Shown here one piece after another: positions 1 through 11,000 of a stretch of DNA of 64,000 nt (positions are counted from its first letter, which is position 1; the number at the start of each line of letters is the position of its first letter). Both the position numbers and the translations under genes were made by a program. The stretch spans positions 729,248 to 793,247 of the forward strand of contig NW_022985188.1 in assembly GCF_010093535.1 (NCBI RefSeq). The letters run 5' to 3'. Source of the DNA: Lindgomyces ingoldianus (Eukaryota > Ascomycota > Dothideomycetes > Pleosporales > Lindgomycetaceae). Below the pieces are notes generated by a model. It did not search any database and was not told the DNA's origin. It worked only from the letters and a program-made list of their open reading frames with translations.

Positions 1-941
1 AAGAAACTGTCCGTGTTCCACATCATTATGGTCTTCCGAGTCATCTCCATTGTCCTCCACCGCAGAATGCCATTCAAACCCCTCGTGAAAGATTTCCCTC
101 ACTGATTCTTCGAGTAAAGATCTGATTAGCCGCATATTCTCCGAATCGCTAGAGAGCATTTTTGCTCTTAAGGATCGTTCCTTCTCGTCAAGCTCCTCAC
201 GCTGTCGAGAAATTTTTTGAAGTTCGCTAGCGAGTTCATCCTCTAAAGCATTTTTGTTTAACTCCATAGCCTTGATCTTGCTACCAATCTCCAAATGAAG
301 CTCTTCAAGCTGTGCAACGCGCAAATGATCTTGCAAGGCTTCTGTCAGCCTCAGGGCAGAGTCGATTAGCTGATTCAACCCCCGAGCCGCGGTGGGAAGC
401 CGATGGACCGCACTATGCCGGAGTTTGTGCGTGGAGAAGAGAATGTCATGGAAGGAACCTCCGCTCACCGCTAAGGCATGATTTGGAAGGGTTTCAGAGT
501 GCTTATCGAGGATACGAGTCCACTTGGTTAGCTCCACTGCCGCAGCACAGTCCCAGCCATTGTCTTGGAGTATCGATGGCAGCCAACGTTTGACAAAATC
601 GAAACAGCACTCTTCAAGAATACGTTGGGTGGTTGTTAAGACGGTATGCTGTGTCGAATATGGAAGGTAAGAGGGGTAGAGTGACAATGGGCTGTCATTC
701 TTAGAGCGAATTAGTATGCTACCTAAAGGGAATGATTAATGATCCCGGTATTGTTCAACTTGAGCACTGTGGTCGTACCAGGTACAATTTCTCCAAGCTC
801 TAATAGCCTTTGGCGATGCTTGCCATCGTCTTCTTGGTCATTGTCGAACTGGGGAGAAGATGCAATCTCTTTTAGAGCCTCTGCCGCATACTGTGAAGGC
901 AAGTGATTCGGGTTGTAACTTAAGGTATTCACGTTGCATTC
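1..941 (-). CDS. Coiled-coil protein of unknown function, partial (C-terminus beyond left edge)
   Basis: A minus-strand frame runs open from about 941 to the left edge once one intron is removed. The intron is 778-723 (56 nt, donor GTACGA, acceptor TTTAG); splicing gives a phase-1 join that restores the frame. The upstream edge of this exon follows a CCTCAG acceptor near 942, so at least one further 5' exon is missing from my model. The encoded part starts with a polar segment rich in Asp/Gln/Glu, continues through a region with a Cys pair and a TTTQRILEECC stretch, and ends in a strongly charged Glu/Lys/Leu heptad region (about 300-80) typical of a coiled coil. I do not recognise a catalytic domain. 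No internal stop was seen in about 280 codons, unlike the neighbouring relics, so it may be functional. Role unknown. Confidence 0.6.
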
Positions 942-1098
942 CTGAGGTGATGGGAATGTATATCCCTAGTACGCAGGTTCAGGGCTCCCTTGAACCGCGA
1001 GATGGACGAGACTGACTGAGAAACTAGCAAAGTTCAGACTGTCGGTATTCTAAAACAGAAGCATTCCCCTTCCCCTCGTCGATACCTCCCTCACGAGG

Positions 1099-2038
1099 TC
1101 AGCGATGATGAAAAAACGTCTTTTGGTGTCCACCACGCCAAGAAATGCACTGTCGTGCACCCGTTCGTTGATCACCTTGAACGTTCGTATGCGCAAGATT
1201 GTGAATCAAGTCAGACACACCATCTGTTGCGGCTAGCTCTTTTCGGCACAGCCGGCCGTAATGAATGCGCTGTATAACGGTGTTAGTAAAGCTAGATCAA
1301 AAGGAGTGCTCATCGTACTTTCAGGACAGGATTGATTCCGGCTTGTACCTGAACATGGGATCCACTCTCAATAGCAAACTTGAGGAGGCGAGGTCGGCCC
1401 TTAGAATCATCGTCGCAGGTAGGACTGGCCCAAATACTGCCAAACACAAAGTCCACTATCAACTTCAGTCGTTTTCGCAGCCGTGATGCAACTACGGAGT
1501 TGCTAGTATAGTGCAAGTAGACGCTAGGGTGGAAGCCTCGAACCAACATGGTCTCGTGTTTCTCGATCTCCAGTTTTTCAGGGTGGAGACCCGAATGAAT
1601 GTAAGAGCTCACTTTCCTTGCAAGCTCGTTCCTTGCTGTGCTAGTCTGACATTAGAGACTCAGAAGGACTTTTGGTTGCTTTAACTCAACGACCTCTTGG
1701 AAGACATCGTAAGCTGCCTCCAGAACATCATCACCCAGGCCGAATCGCTGCCTTCTTCTTTCGCTGATCAGAACCCTCACATCAAGAATACTGACATCCT
1801 CAAGCAAATACCTTCTGCGTTTTGCGCCTTGTATCAAGGTGTCAATTTCACGGAGTGTTGCGCACCGGCGCATCAATTCTTCATACGATCCTTCATCAGC
1901 GACAGGCTCCAGAAGAACGATAGCGATGCTCAGTCGACCTCTAGCAAGTCGGATCGTATTTTCCACCACGTTTTGAGAGACTCCCTTCAATCGAGCATCG
2001 GTTGCCCAGCGTCGTATCGGTGCAATGTAGTCTCCCAT
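1099..2038 (-). pseudogene. Conserved-looking hypothetical gene broken by one in-frame TAA
   Basis: The minus strand starts at ATG 2038. The frame reads 128 codons to a TAA at 1654-1652, then continues in the same frame without a shift to about 1319. An intron follows at 1318-1270 (49 nt, donor GTACGA, branch TACTAAC, acceptor ATACAG), and the frame resumes at 1269 and runs to a TGA at 1101-1099. That TGA could be the natural end or a second lesion, because coding-like sequence continues past it. TAA replacing CAA is the expected RIP-type C-to-T change. Motifs visible include ISWRGGH and KTFFHH near the C-terminus and an Arg/Glu-rich helical N-terminal half. I do not recognise the family. It is probably inactive unless the TAA is read through or spliced out; no in-phase intron of normal size covers it. 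Confidence 0.5.
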
Positions 2039-2402
2039 AGTTCATTCTATGTGAGTGCTAGCATAAAATTCTAGGGCGCAAGGGTCAAAGAAGAAGGACT
2101 GTAATTAGACAAAGTCGGAAATTCCAATATAATCAGCCAATAGCTTAGACAGTAGACACCTGCTGTCCTGGCTCCCATCGTGCTTGACTTCTTTGAAGAC
2201 TATGGGGATGCAACGAAATCTATGGAGTCTTCGGTAGCGATCTGTAATACAGCACTAAGAGATCTAGAATCATTTATGCACTGGCTATTATCAATCCCCT
2301 GTTTCTAAGAATGAACCTTGGCATCAACACCTAGCGGCGCGATCGACTGTAACCTTTAAACTCCAACCGCCTCACCTCTACCTCTGCGACGGACACACAA
2401 AC

Positions 2403-3425
2403 ATGGAGCTCTTAAAAAAGCCCGTAATATCACCTCCACTACTGCTGCTAACGCGCGTGCGCCTCCTTGCGCAGCTGTGGCTCTTCAAGCTTTTGGTTTC
2501 CACTGTTCTTGGCTTCCAGTGCTGATCCATTAGCAAACGCCTGCTACACTAAAAGCCCACATTTACTAAATCATACCGTCTGGCCGGATCAAAGGAGTTG
2601 CGCATCTTCATTCCCAAGTCCTACAAGCCTGGCGATGCGCCCTTACCCCTCCTTATTGACATCCACGGCGGCGGATTCTGCATCGCAGAACCCGTGTCCG
2701 ACGACGTCGACAACGTGATTCTTGCACATACGCATGGCTTCTGCGTCGTCAGCATCCTGTACCGACTAGGTCCGAAGTACAAATGGCCAATTGCGGTTTA
2801 TGATTGCGCAGCTGCAATTGCGGCGGTGCTTGATGACGAGAGCTTGCTAGTTGACAAATCCTGAGTTGCTGTCGCCAGTTACTCCGCTGGTGGGAATCTG
2901 GCACTCACGGCAACGCAACTGCCGGGTGTTAAGGGCCGTATCTAGGGCGTTGCTGCGTACTATCTAGTTACAAATTTCACGCTTACTATTGATGAAAAGA
3001 TGGCCGTTGCAACCTAAGCGCCGGACGGAAAGGATTTTTTGACCTGGTTATTGCCTATGTTTAACATAGGGTACCTAGAGCCTGGCGTTGATTGAACTGA
3101 TCCTTTGTTGTCCCCTATATTTGCAAAGAGAGGTGACCTTCCTGAGAGGATCTCTCTCTTGGGGTGTGAGTACGATATGCTCTGCAAGGAAGCTGAGGCG
3201 ATGGCGGAAGATCTTGCGACTGCGGAGGGGGGCCAGAAGACGCCGCTTTTGAATGGGAGAAATGGTTGGACGAAAGGGAATATAAGGTGGGAGTTGATAG
3301 AAGGCGTTAAGCATGGCTTTAATTAGTCTCTGGCTAGAGGCGAGGAAGCAAAGATTCTTAAAGCGAAGTCGGAAAAGATGCATGCTGGAGTGGCGGAATG
3401 GTTGAAACAGCATGTTTATTCATAG
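2403..3425 (+). pseudogene. Alpha/beta-hydrolase (HSL-type esterase) relic with seven in-frame stops
   Basis: One uninterrupted reading frame of 340 codons from ATG 2403 to TAG 3423-3425 contains seven nonsense codons (TGA 2523, TAA 2550, TGA 2862, TAG 2943, TAA 3015, TGA 3093, TAG 3324) and no frameshift. The fold is recognisable. The HGGGF oxyanion-hole motif is at about residue 88, and the nucleophile segment S-Y-S-A-G-G at about 159-164 (families usually have GxSAGG). The acid is in CEYDML near residue 258 and the catalytic His in KHGF near 304. This is the order and spacing of the alpha/beta-hydrolase-3 (hormone-sensitive-lipase-like) family, and about 340 residues is normal for it. All seven stops are explained by C-to-T changes at CGA, CAG or CAA. 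The protein would have been an esterase of unknown substrate; it is dead. Confidence 0.85.
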
Positions 3426-3870
3426 AGCCTGAAGGATGTCAGGAGGAGCCAGATATCTCTGTACCAGATCAGCAAAGCGTGGGGCCCAGCAGCGTACCCC
3501 ATGTCCGCGACGCCAATGTCTTTGCGAAGGGGATGCCGTGTGCGGGGGTAGTACAGTCAACTCTTGATGGCGCGATACAAACAGGGAGCTAGGATTATAT
3601 CGTTATATTAAAATATTAATATAGCAAAATAGTTACATAAGCTAACTATCTAGGGTGCCCTAGACAGCCTACTTAGATTTCTAAGCCTTTACTTTAGTAT
3701 ACAGCTGCTGTAAAGTCTTTATCTACTAAAAAGTTATCTTATTTATATGTTCTTAATATAAGAGTAGTAACTTAAGAGCCTGCTCTGCCTTTGCAGGGGT
3801 AAGTATCTATATAAGAGCCTCTTTATCTTCTAATTTCTCTTTAACTACAGCTAGTAGCTAGCTGTACCTT
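3426..3870. other. Intergenic stretch grading from normal composition into RIP-mutated DNA
   Basis: 3426-3595 keeps a balanced composition but no gene is recognisable. A segment of about 23 bases at 3550-3572 reappears, reverse-complemented and with one C/T difference, at about 45390-45412 on the far side of the transposon block. After 3600 the sequence switches abruptly to AT-rich, TpA-rich DNA with stops in all frames. Confidence 0.5.
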
Positions 3871-4181
3871 TGTCAGATTGAAGCACTGTTTCTAGGCTTT
3901 CTGAGATGAATGATGGGTTTGGATATGATGTATGGGATGATTGATTGGTTCTATTGATTTGTCGATCCTTTTTCTGCTCTACTCGTGTTGCTCGGCTTTT
4001 GTTTTTCCGATCCGAGTTCCTCGCGCACTAGCCCTATGCGCGACCAGCTTGCAACATGCTGCAATTTGCTGCAACATGCTGCAATTTGCAGCAACATACT
4101 GTTCGAGCTTATTGCTCGTACTATGTAGCAGCTTTCGTCAAACGTTCCTCCTGTCTTGACAGTAGGTGCGCATATCTGACA
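3871..4181 (-). mobile_element. Solo LTR of the Copia-1 family (TSD ACCTT)
   Basis: A 311-bp sequence begins TGTCAGAT and ends ATCTGACA, which are perfect inverted LTR termini. It is the reverse complement of the Copia-1 LTRs at 7340 and 12507. The 5-bp direct repeat ACCTT flanks it (3866-3870 and 4182-4186). No internal retrotransposon sequence remains, so it is a solo LTR left by LTR-LTR recombination. It carries a short version of the TTGCAGCA-type decamer array (about 4050-4105). The surrounding DNA is heavily RIP-mutated but the LTR is largely intact, with many CpA/TpG sites kept. Confidence 0.92.
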
Positions 4182-5120
4182 ACCTTATAATAGCGTCTAC
4201 TATATTAAAGTTAAATTAATTAGGCTTATTATTTTTATTAATAGAATTAAGGAAGTTTTTAAGACTTATAGCGTTTTAGATTCTGCTAGCGTGCTATACC
4301 TATTTATATAGCTCCTCTAGCTTCTACTAAGGCTATTTCTCTAAATTAGGTAGACAGATTAGTTTCTATGTAGGCTAGATTCTAGCTTAGTAGAAGCAGT
4401 AATAGACTATATTACTATAAAAGTTATTATACTAGGCTTAAAAGGCCTAGTGTAAGGCATAGTAAAGGTTAACTTTAGTAGCTAGATTAGCGCCTTACTT
4501 ATAGCTAAAGACTATATAGTGTATCTATTACTTCTTATAGCAGCGCTTAAATTAACTAATAACACCTTAATTAAGTAGCTAATAAATACTAGTAAAATTT
4601 ACTAGTAGCTATTAAATCTAGATATTTAGTAAAGGTAGCATTAAATTAACCTTTAATATATAAGCGCTATAGTTATTTATAAGTAGTAGAATAGTCCTAA
4701 GCCTAATCTACTAATAAAAGGCCTATAGCTAGTTCTTTATAACTATATAGTTTATCTACGCCTTTAGATTTAATAACTATTAAACATTTAAAGCCTTAAA
4801 GTTAATGTTTGTAATGATGACACTTAGATGCATCGTCAGCATAGTCACACAATAGTCGGATGTGTCGGATGTGTTGTCACACAATGGTTGGATGCATCAG
4901 CAGATGCATCAGCACTATAGTCTGTTGCCAAGACCCACCCACTTATTTCGCATATATATAGACTCCTGCAAAGGACTCCTCTAGCAATACATTTAATGCA
5001 GTTCCTTATATCTCTAGTGCTTTACATAGCTTCACAGTTAACATAACATAAGGCATGTAGCCTAGCTGCCTTTCTAATAGCCTAAAAAGTAAAGCGCTAG
5101 CTATTAGTAAAGTTATAGTA
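4182..5120. other. RIP-degraded DNA with a less mutated patch at 4808-5000
   Basis: No gene. Most is TpA-rich repeat wreckage I cannot assign. At 4808-5000 the composition recovers. It holds repeated words (TCACACAAT twice, GGATGTGT twice, GATGCATC/GATGCATCAG), a TATA-like CATATATATAG, and the 13-mer TTGCCAAGACCCA. The last is nearly the same as the subterminal sequence of DNA transposon A. It may be the end of another TA-inserting transposon or an LTR; borders were not resolved. Confidence 0.35.
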
Positions 5121-6463
5121 ACGTACTTCATAGGCGAGTTGCTCACACACCCGAGTTGCTTACTTTTGCCAAGACCCCACCCTAACAAACTCTATTATAG
5201 CCTATAACAACCCGCTCTAGCACTATATAGTACAGTACAGCCTAGAATATTATTTAGATACTACTTCTACTTCTTACTTACATGTTTGTGTGTTATGCCT
5301 AGTCTAATTACACTATCTGCAGCGCCTTTAGAAAAGCTTACCTACTTTAGCTTACACCTGCTTCTTTACCTTTTTTCTGTTACTGCGCGCTCTAAACTTC
5401 TTTAAAGCTGTTAAGTATAAGCTTTTCTAAATTATTAAAGTTTTTTCTACTTTAATTAATTTTTTTATGTAATTTATATTATGTAGCAGCCTTATTAGCT
5501 ACTTAAAGCTTAGTAATTTTTTATTATGCTAACACTAGCTTATATGTAATTATTACTGCTTTTTTTAAAACTTTTTTAAACACTTTAACTATAAAAGTTA
5601 GTAAACTATTTATATGCTTCTAAATTTTTATTTTTATAAGCATTAATTATAACCTAAGTTCTAGAGTATTACTTAGAGTTTATAACTACTAAGGCTTATT
5701 ATATATAAGTAGTAGTAGTAATAAAGTGCATAACTTTATATTAAAGCCTATTATAACTTATTATAGGTTAAAAAGAACTAATCTAGCGCTTTAAAGCTTT
5801 TTTTAAATATTACTAAAAGTAATTATAGCATTATAAGCTACTTTAAAGCATAGTAAAAACTTTATTTTTATAATATAAGTAATCTAGTTGCATATAAGGT
5901 TTTTAGCTTAGTGCTTATACACCTTTTTAAAAAAAGTAAAACAACCTATATTAAGTAGCTATAGAAAGTGTAATAAGTAAAAAAGTATATAAATAGTAAT
6001 AATTTTATTATTTTTATAGTATTACTAAAAATAAAGTAAGTTATAGCTTTTATAGCTGTTAATAACTAGTAGATAGTAGCTACTAATAGTACACTTTTTT
6101 ATATACACGTTAAAGTGCTTTAACTAGTCTAAACTAAGCTAATTAGTAGTCTAGCTGCGCTTAGAAATTATAATAACTTAATTTTAAAGTAGATTTTTTT
6201 ATACTAGTTTAAAAAGTAGTTGCTACCTTAAAAAATAATAAAAAGTAAAATAGCCTACCTTTTAGCATTAATGCCCTAGATAGCTGTTGTCTACTTCTAG
6301 TTACCTAGCTAGACTGCTTTTAGCTGTCCTTATTTCTTTAAACTTATAATAACTGCTCTAGTAAATATCTAGCTTATTATAAACTATATTTTATTAAAGT
6401 TATACATATTATTATTTTAGATACTATACTTAGCTTTAATATTTTTTATAAAGTTAAACTAGC

Positions 6464-6781
6464 TGTCACGGTATCCTCCCTAGATCCTAGACATAACTGT
6501 ATTAGACGCGTACTAGAGTATTATTAGTGCACGTCTGACATAAACACAACATAACACAGACATAAACTTAAGCATAAACTGCTTTAACACTAACTAAACC
6601 TAGAACAGGCTTAATTTATACTTAAAGTGCTTAGACTTTTAAGCTAAGTATTTAATTACTAATTTTCTTCTAAACCTTTCTATTTTTTACATAATGTCTT
6701 GTACTTACTATAATACCTTATGTAGTAATTAAACTAGACCTTTATAAAGCTCTATAACCTTACTTGTGCATAATTATAACA
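6464..6781 (+). repeat. Gypsy-1 5' LTR
   Basis: 318 bp, the same length as the right LTR. It is more uniformly mutated than the right copy, especially in its second half, where the partner's CAATCGTGACA end has become TAATTATAACA. Confidence 0.9.
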
Positions 6782-7339
6782 TTATATTATATTAAAACTT
6801 TAGCTAAGAATAGCCTCTAAATTTAATCTAATAAGCTTAGTACTTGCACAACTCTAAGCTATTAAAGTAAGCTAAGAAGCCTTTTAAAAAGCGCTTACTT
6901 TATAAGAAAGCTACTACATTATAAGCTTTAAAGCTTTTTAAAAGGACTTTAAAGAACAGCTTTATGTTATTAAGTAGTTTGTTTTTACCTTAACTTTTAT
7001 TATAGTAGTAGGAACTAAGAACTTACTAGCCTTAAAGCTTACCTAGAAGTCTAGAGATAGCTTAACTCTTTCCTGCCTAACACTGCTTATAACTTGTAAC
7101 CTTTTTAACTTAGTAATAAAATCTAACTAACTCCCTAATCCCCTACTATTTAATAGAAAATAAAAAGACCTACTTTCCTTTCTACACAAGCTCTAATATA
7201 AACTTAAAGGAAACATAGACTAATTCCCCTCTAAACACTTTTAGTTACTATATACCTACTCTTAACTTAACTATAATGTAACAGCCTTAATTAACTTACT
7301 AATAGATAAGAATATTATTAACTTAAATTAATTTATAGT

Positions 7340-7721
7340 TGTCAGATTTGCGCACCTACTGTCAAGACAGGAGGAACGCTTGACGAAAGCTGCTACATAG
7401 TACGAGCAATAAGCTCGAACAGTATGTTGCTGTAAATTGCAGCATTTTGCAGCATGTTGCAGCAAATTGCAGCATTTTGCAGCATGTTGCAGCAGTTTGC
7501 AGCAAATTGCAGAAAATTGCAGCATTTTGCAAGCTGGTCGCGCATAGGGCAAGTGCGCGAGGGACTCGGATCGGCAAAACAAAAAGCCGAGCAACACGAG
7601 TAGAGCAGAAAAAGGATTGAAAAATGAACACAATCAAATACAATTAATTAATCATCCCATACATCATATCCAAACCCATCATTCATCTTAGGAAGCCCAG
7701 AAACAGTGCTTTAATCTGACA
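7340..7721 (+). repeat. Copia-1 5' LTR with decamer array
   Basis: TG...CA-bounded 382 bp. It contains an irregular array of ten-base units of the form TTGCAGCANN at about 7428-7528, and just upstream the hairpin CGAGCAATAAGCTCG, whose loop holds AATAA. A TATA-box was not located with confidence. Confidence 0.9.
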
Positions 7722-7739
7722 ATTAAGAGTCTCAGTGCC
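7722..7739 (+). other. Copia-1 primer-binding site, probably half-tRNA (Lys-CUU type)
   Basis: The bases directly after the 5' LTR, ATTAAGAGTCTCAGTGCC, read as the complement of a tRNA anticodon arm ending ...GAGACTCTTAAT, the pattern of tRNA-Lys(CUU) as I remember it from other eukaryotes. Priming by a tRNA cut in its anticodon loop is known for Ty1/copia elements. A match to this organism's own tRNA-Lys has not been tested. Confidence 0.5.
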
Positions 7740-7753
7740 TCCATCGATACAAA

Positions 7754-8083
7754 ATGGCCACCCAGCCTCCTCGAGACGCGACAGTCGTCCTTCGAGACCA
7801 CACCGACTACAGAGCCTGGATGATGCAGCTGCAATCGAGATGTGTAGCGCACAGCATCTGGCCGCAAGTGGATCCTAAGTTGACCATCCAAATGATCTCC
7901 AAACCAAGAGCTCTAAAGATGCCGCTAATAGCTGAGTTTTTACCAGCCTCTAACGTTGAAACGCCTACGCACCTGAACAAGCTATCAACAAGCAGTGTTA
8001 GAGCCTTTAAAGAAGCCATTAAATACTATAAGATTAAGGCTAACAAGTACAAGAGTAACAGACATAATTATAAAAAAGAGTAA
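7754..8083 (+). pseudogene. Copia-1 Gag N-terminal fragment (109 codons before first stop)
   Basis: ATG 7754 sits in a good context (AAAATGG) about 30 bp after the LTR. The 109 residues contain DYRAWMMQLQSRC and the following SIWPQVDP, the usual start of fungal Copia Gag polyproteins. From about residue 50 onward the coding signal decays, and a TAA ends it at 8081-8083, after which RIP stops are dense. The normal polyprotein would continue for over a thousand codons, so this is a truncated, non-functional frame. Confidence 0.75.
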
Positions 8084-11000
8084 TTAAGCTTCTAACAGAT
8101 TATTGTCTTTATCTAGTTAACAGTCAGCCTGCATCTGCAGTGTACATGCTGTTCTCTAGATTAACTACTTAGATAGTAGATTACAAACCTTAAAGCTACA
8201 GTAGGCGTTAACAACTAATTTAAACAAGAACGCGCGTGTGACTAATATAATGCATCCTTAAAGCTGCTAAGAAACGCGAGCATATAGGACCTGTAGCTAG
8301 CAGAGTATGACTACGCTGCCACAGAAGCGGAGACACAAAATGTTCTAGAAACAACGCAGTTTAATGCTGTAGCAAAGGACTTTCTAACTACTATAAATAA
8401 AGTTGCCCCTTATTAGTTTATAACCTTTTAGGAAAGCAGACAGTTTACACTAAACATAAATTAAAAAAAAATAATAAAGCGCTTTTAAAAACATATAATG
8501 TTAAATTATCTAATATATATAAGAAAGCATAAAGCTGCCTTTATAACAGATAACTTATTATACTTTACTAAAAGTAGAAAGACTACCTAGGGCACAAATA
8601 AGAACGCCTATAGTGCAGAAGTTGTAATATTAAGAAAACAGAGTAGACCTTAACATTAACATTATTAAAAAAATAATAAAAAGTTATTCTTAAGCTAAAA
8701 ACCTACTAAAATAGAAGGCACTAAATGTCCTACATGTAGACACATCTATGCACTAAAGGACTGCTTCTATGTCTATCTAGACAGAGCACTAGACTAGTAG
8801 ATGCTAAATAAGAGAGTTAAAGAGCTTATAGCATTAAAGTGTAAGCACAACTTAGAATTTTAAGGCCTACTAAGAGGGCAGCGTAAACATAATTTAAGAA
8901 TACTAATCCTAAAGAGTTTACATACACCTACGCTAGAGATACAAGAAGACTAACTTAAAAGCTAGAAAGTATTAAGAGTTAAGGCAGCTGCATTGCTAGC
9001 TATAGTTAATTTAAACTAGAACAGATATTTGCTAAAAAAATTATTTATCCTTAACTTAGGCTTAACATGCTATATTATAAATAATTTTAATTAGATCTAT
9101 AACTATTATTTACTAACACTAAAAGACTTTATCTAGTTTAAAAACTCTTGCATATAGATTTAAAGCTATAGATTAATTACACTAAGCTTAAAAAGTAAGC
9201 ATAGAACACATAGTTAAGCATACAGTCTTGTACTACATAACACTGCACTGTGCCTAGACCTGCTGTGCAACCTAGTCTTGTTCTGCCTACTGCAACAGAA
9301 AGAAATCTAGTAGGACACACAAGCAGAGCTAACTGCTTTAAAGGCCTTAGATAAGATAATAATTAAAGATCTTATAAAAATCTATAGCTAATAAGTGTTA
9401 GAGTACTATCTACTATAAAAGGGCTTATATTATACACACATAATTAACATAAGAACTAAACATAGTCTATAAAAGGCATTAGTAGAGCTATAGCATAAGC
9501 GTCTAGGACACTCTAGACTAGCTACACTTTAACACCTTATACAGTAAGCTAAGGGGGTGTAAATTAAAAAAATCACAACAGTCTAATGTAACTTATGTAG
9601 CAGAGCTAAGATATAATAATAAATTAGCTGCGCACTGTAAATTAGTAATAGTAGACCTAGTAAGAGACTGTTAATTAATTTCTATGCATATAAAGCACAG
9701 AGCATTATAAAAAAGCAGAGTTAAATGCTAATTACTAATAAGTATTCTAGCCTCTAGTAGGACCTTTACTTTAAGAATAATAAGCCTACTAAATTAATTA
9801 TTAAAGCTTTTATAATCTTTATCCTTTTTTTAAAGAACTATTATAATATTACTATAAAAGTTATTAAAGCTAATAACAAGATTATAACAGTAAAACTAGA
9901 GGTAAAACGCTAGCTAGCATTACATAGAATAACTGTTAAGCCTTTAGCACTAGATACATAAGCCTAGAACAGAGAAGCTAAACGCTTAGGGAGTGTAAAT
10001 AAGAAGAAGTTACAGGCTATGCAACTAGATGCTAACCTACTATAGGATGTATAGCTATACATTACTAGAGCTAGCGTATACCTATACAATTAGACGCTAA
10101 ACTATGCTAACAACTAAAAAACACTATATAAGATCTTCTTTACATAAGCAGCTCTAAATAATAAAGTTGTTATATTAATTTAAAAGCTAAGCTTTACACA
10201 TCTAAAAGCTTATAGCTGTAAAGCATTTATAATAACTAATAACATACATTAGAATAAGTCTAAGCTACAAAGGCTAGACCTAAAGGCGTAGATTAGATAT
10301 CTAGTTAGGTACTAATTATTAAACATCTACTGCGTATAGATACTACTGCTAGCAAAAGTAATTTATATATGTAATATTATTTTTAATAAACACTTAATTT
10401 TTAGCAGTAAGCCTAAAGACCTAATAGATAACCTTATACATAACATAGTAAAAAAAATTACTATATACATTAAAATAATTAAGCTTCTAACACCTAGTTA
10501 TTAGCTAAAGACAGAATTATTCTATAAAGACAACACTATAGATAATATATTAAATTTTAATAAAGTAGACTTACTAAGCTACTATTAAAAAAAGAAGATT
10601 AGAGATAACTATCTATCTTCTCTAAACACTCTGCTACCTGCAGCATTGCTTATACAGTTAATAGCTAGAGCAGCACTAAAGCTAAGCTAAATAAGGTTAT
10701 TAAAGACTGTACTATAGGCTGCAGCCTTTATAGCTAGTATAAGATCTAAAAGTGTAAAAAAGCATAGTAGCAAGACGCTAGATAAAGCAGCATTAATAAA
10801 AATGCTATTTAAAAGAAAGACACCTTATAGAAGCTAGCTACTACCTCTGCTATTAACCTAAAAGTAACTAGAGAAGCACTCTCTACATAAGATATTTAAA
10901 GCAGCAAAAAGAACGCACCTAGACAGTTATTAGATAATAAAATCCTAGACAGAGGTCTAGACAAAGCTAATTAAGGCAGCTAGACAGCAGATTCTAGATT

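Noticed and set aside
7328..7643. Overlapping 93-101-codon frames on the minus strand rich in Cys, Leu and Ala
   Set aside because: They are read-through of the decamer array in the Copia-1 LTR; the same false frames appear at 3941, 12423, 44765 and 44850.
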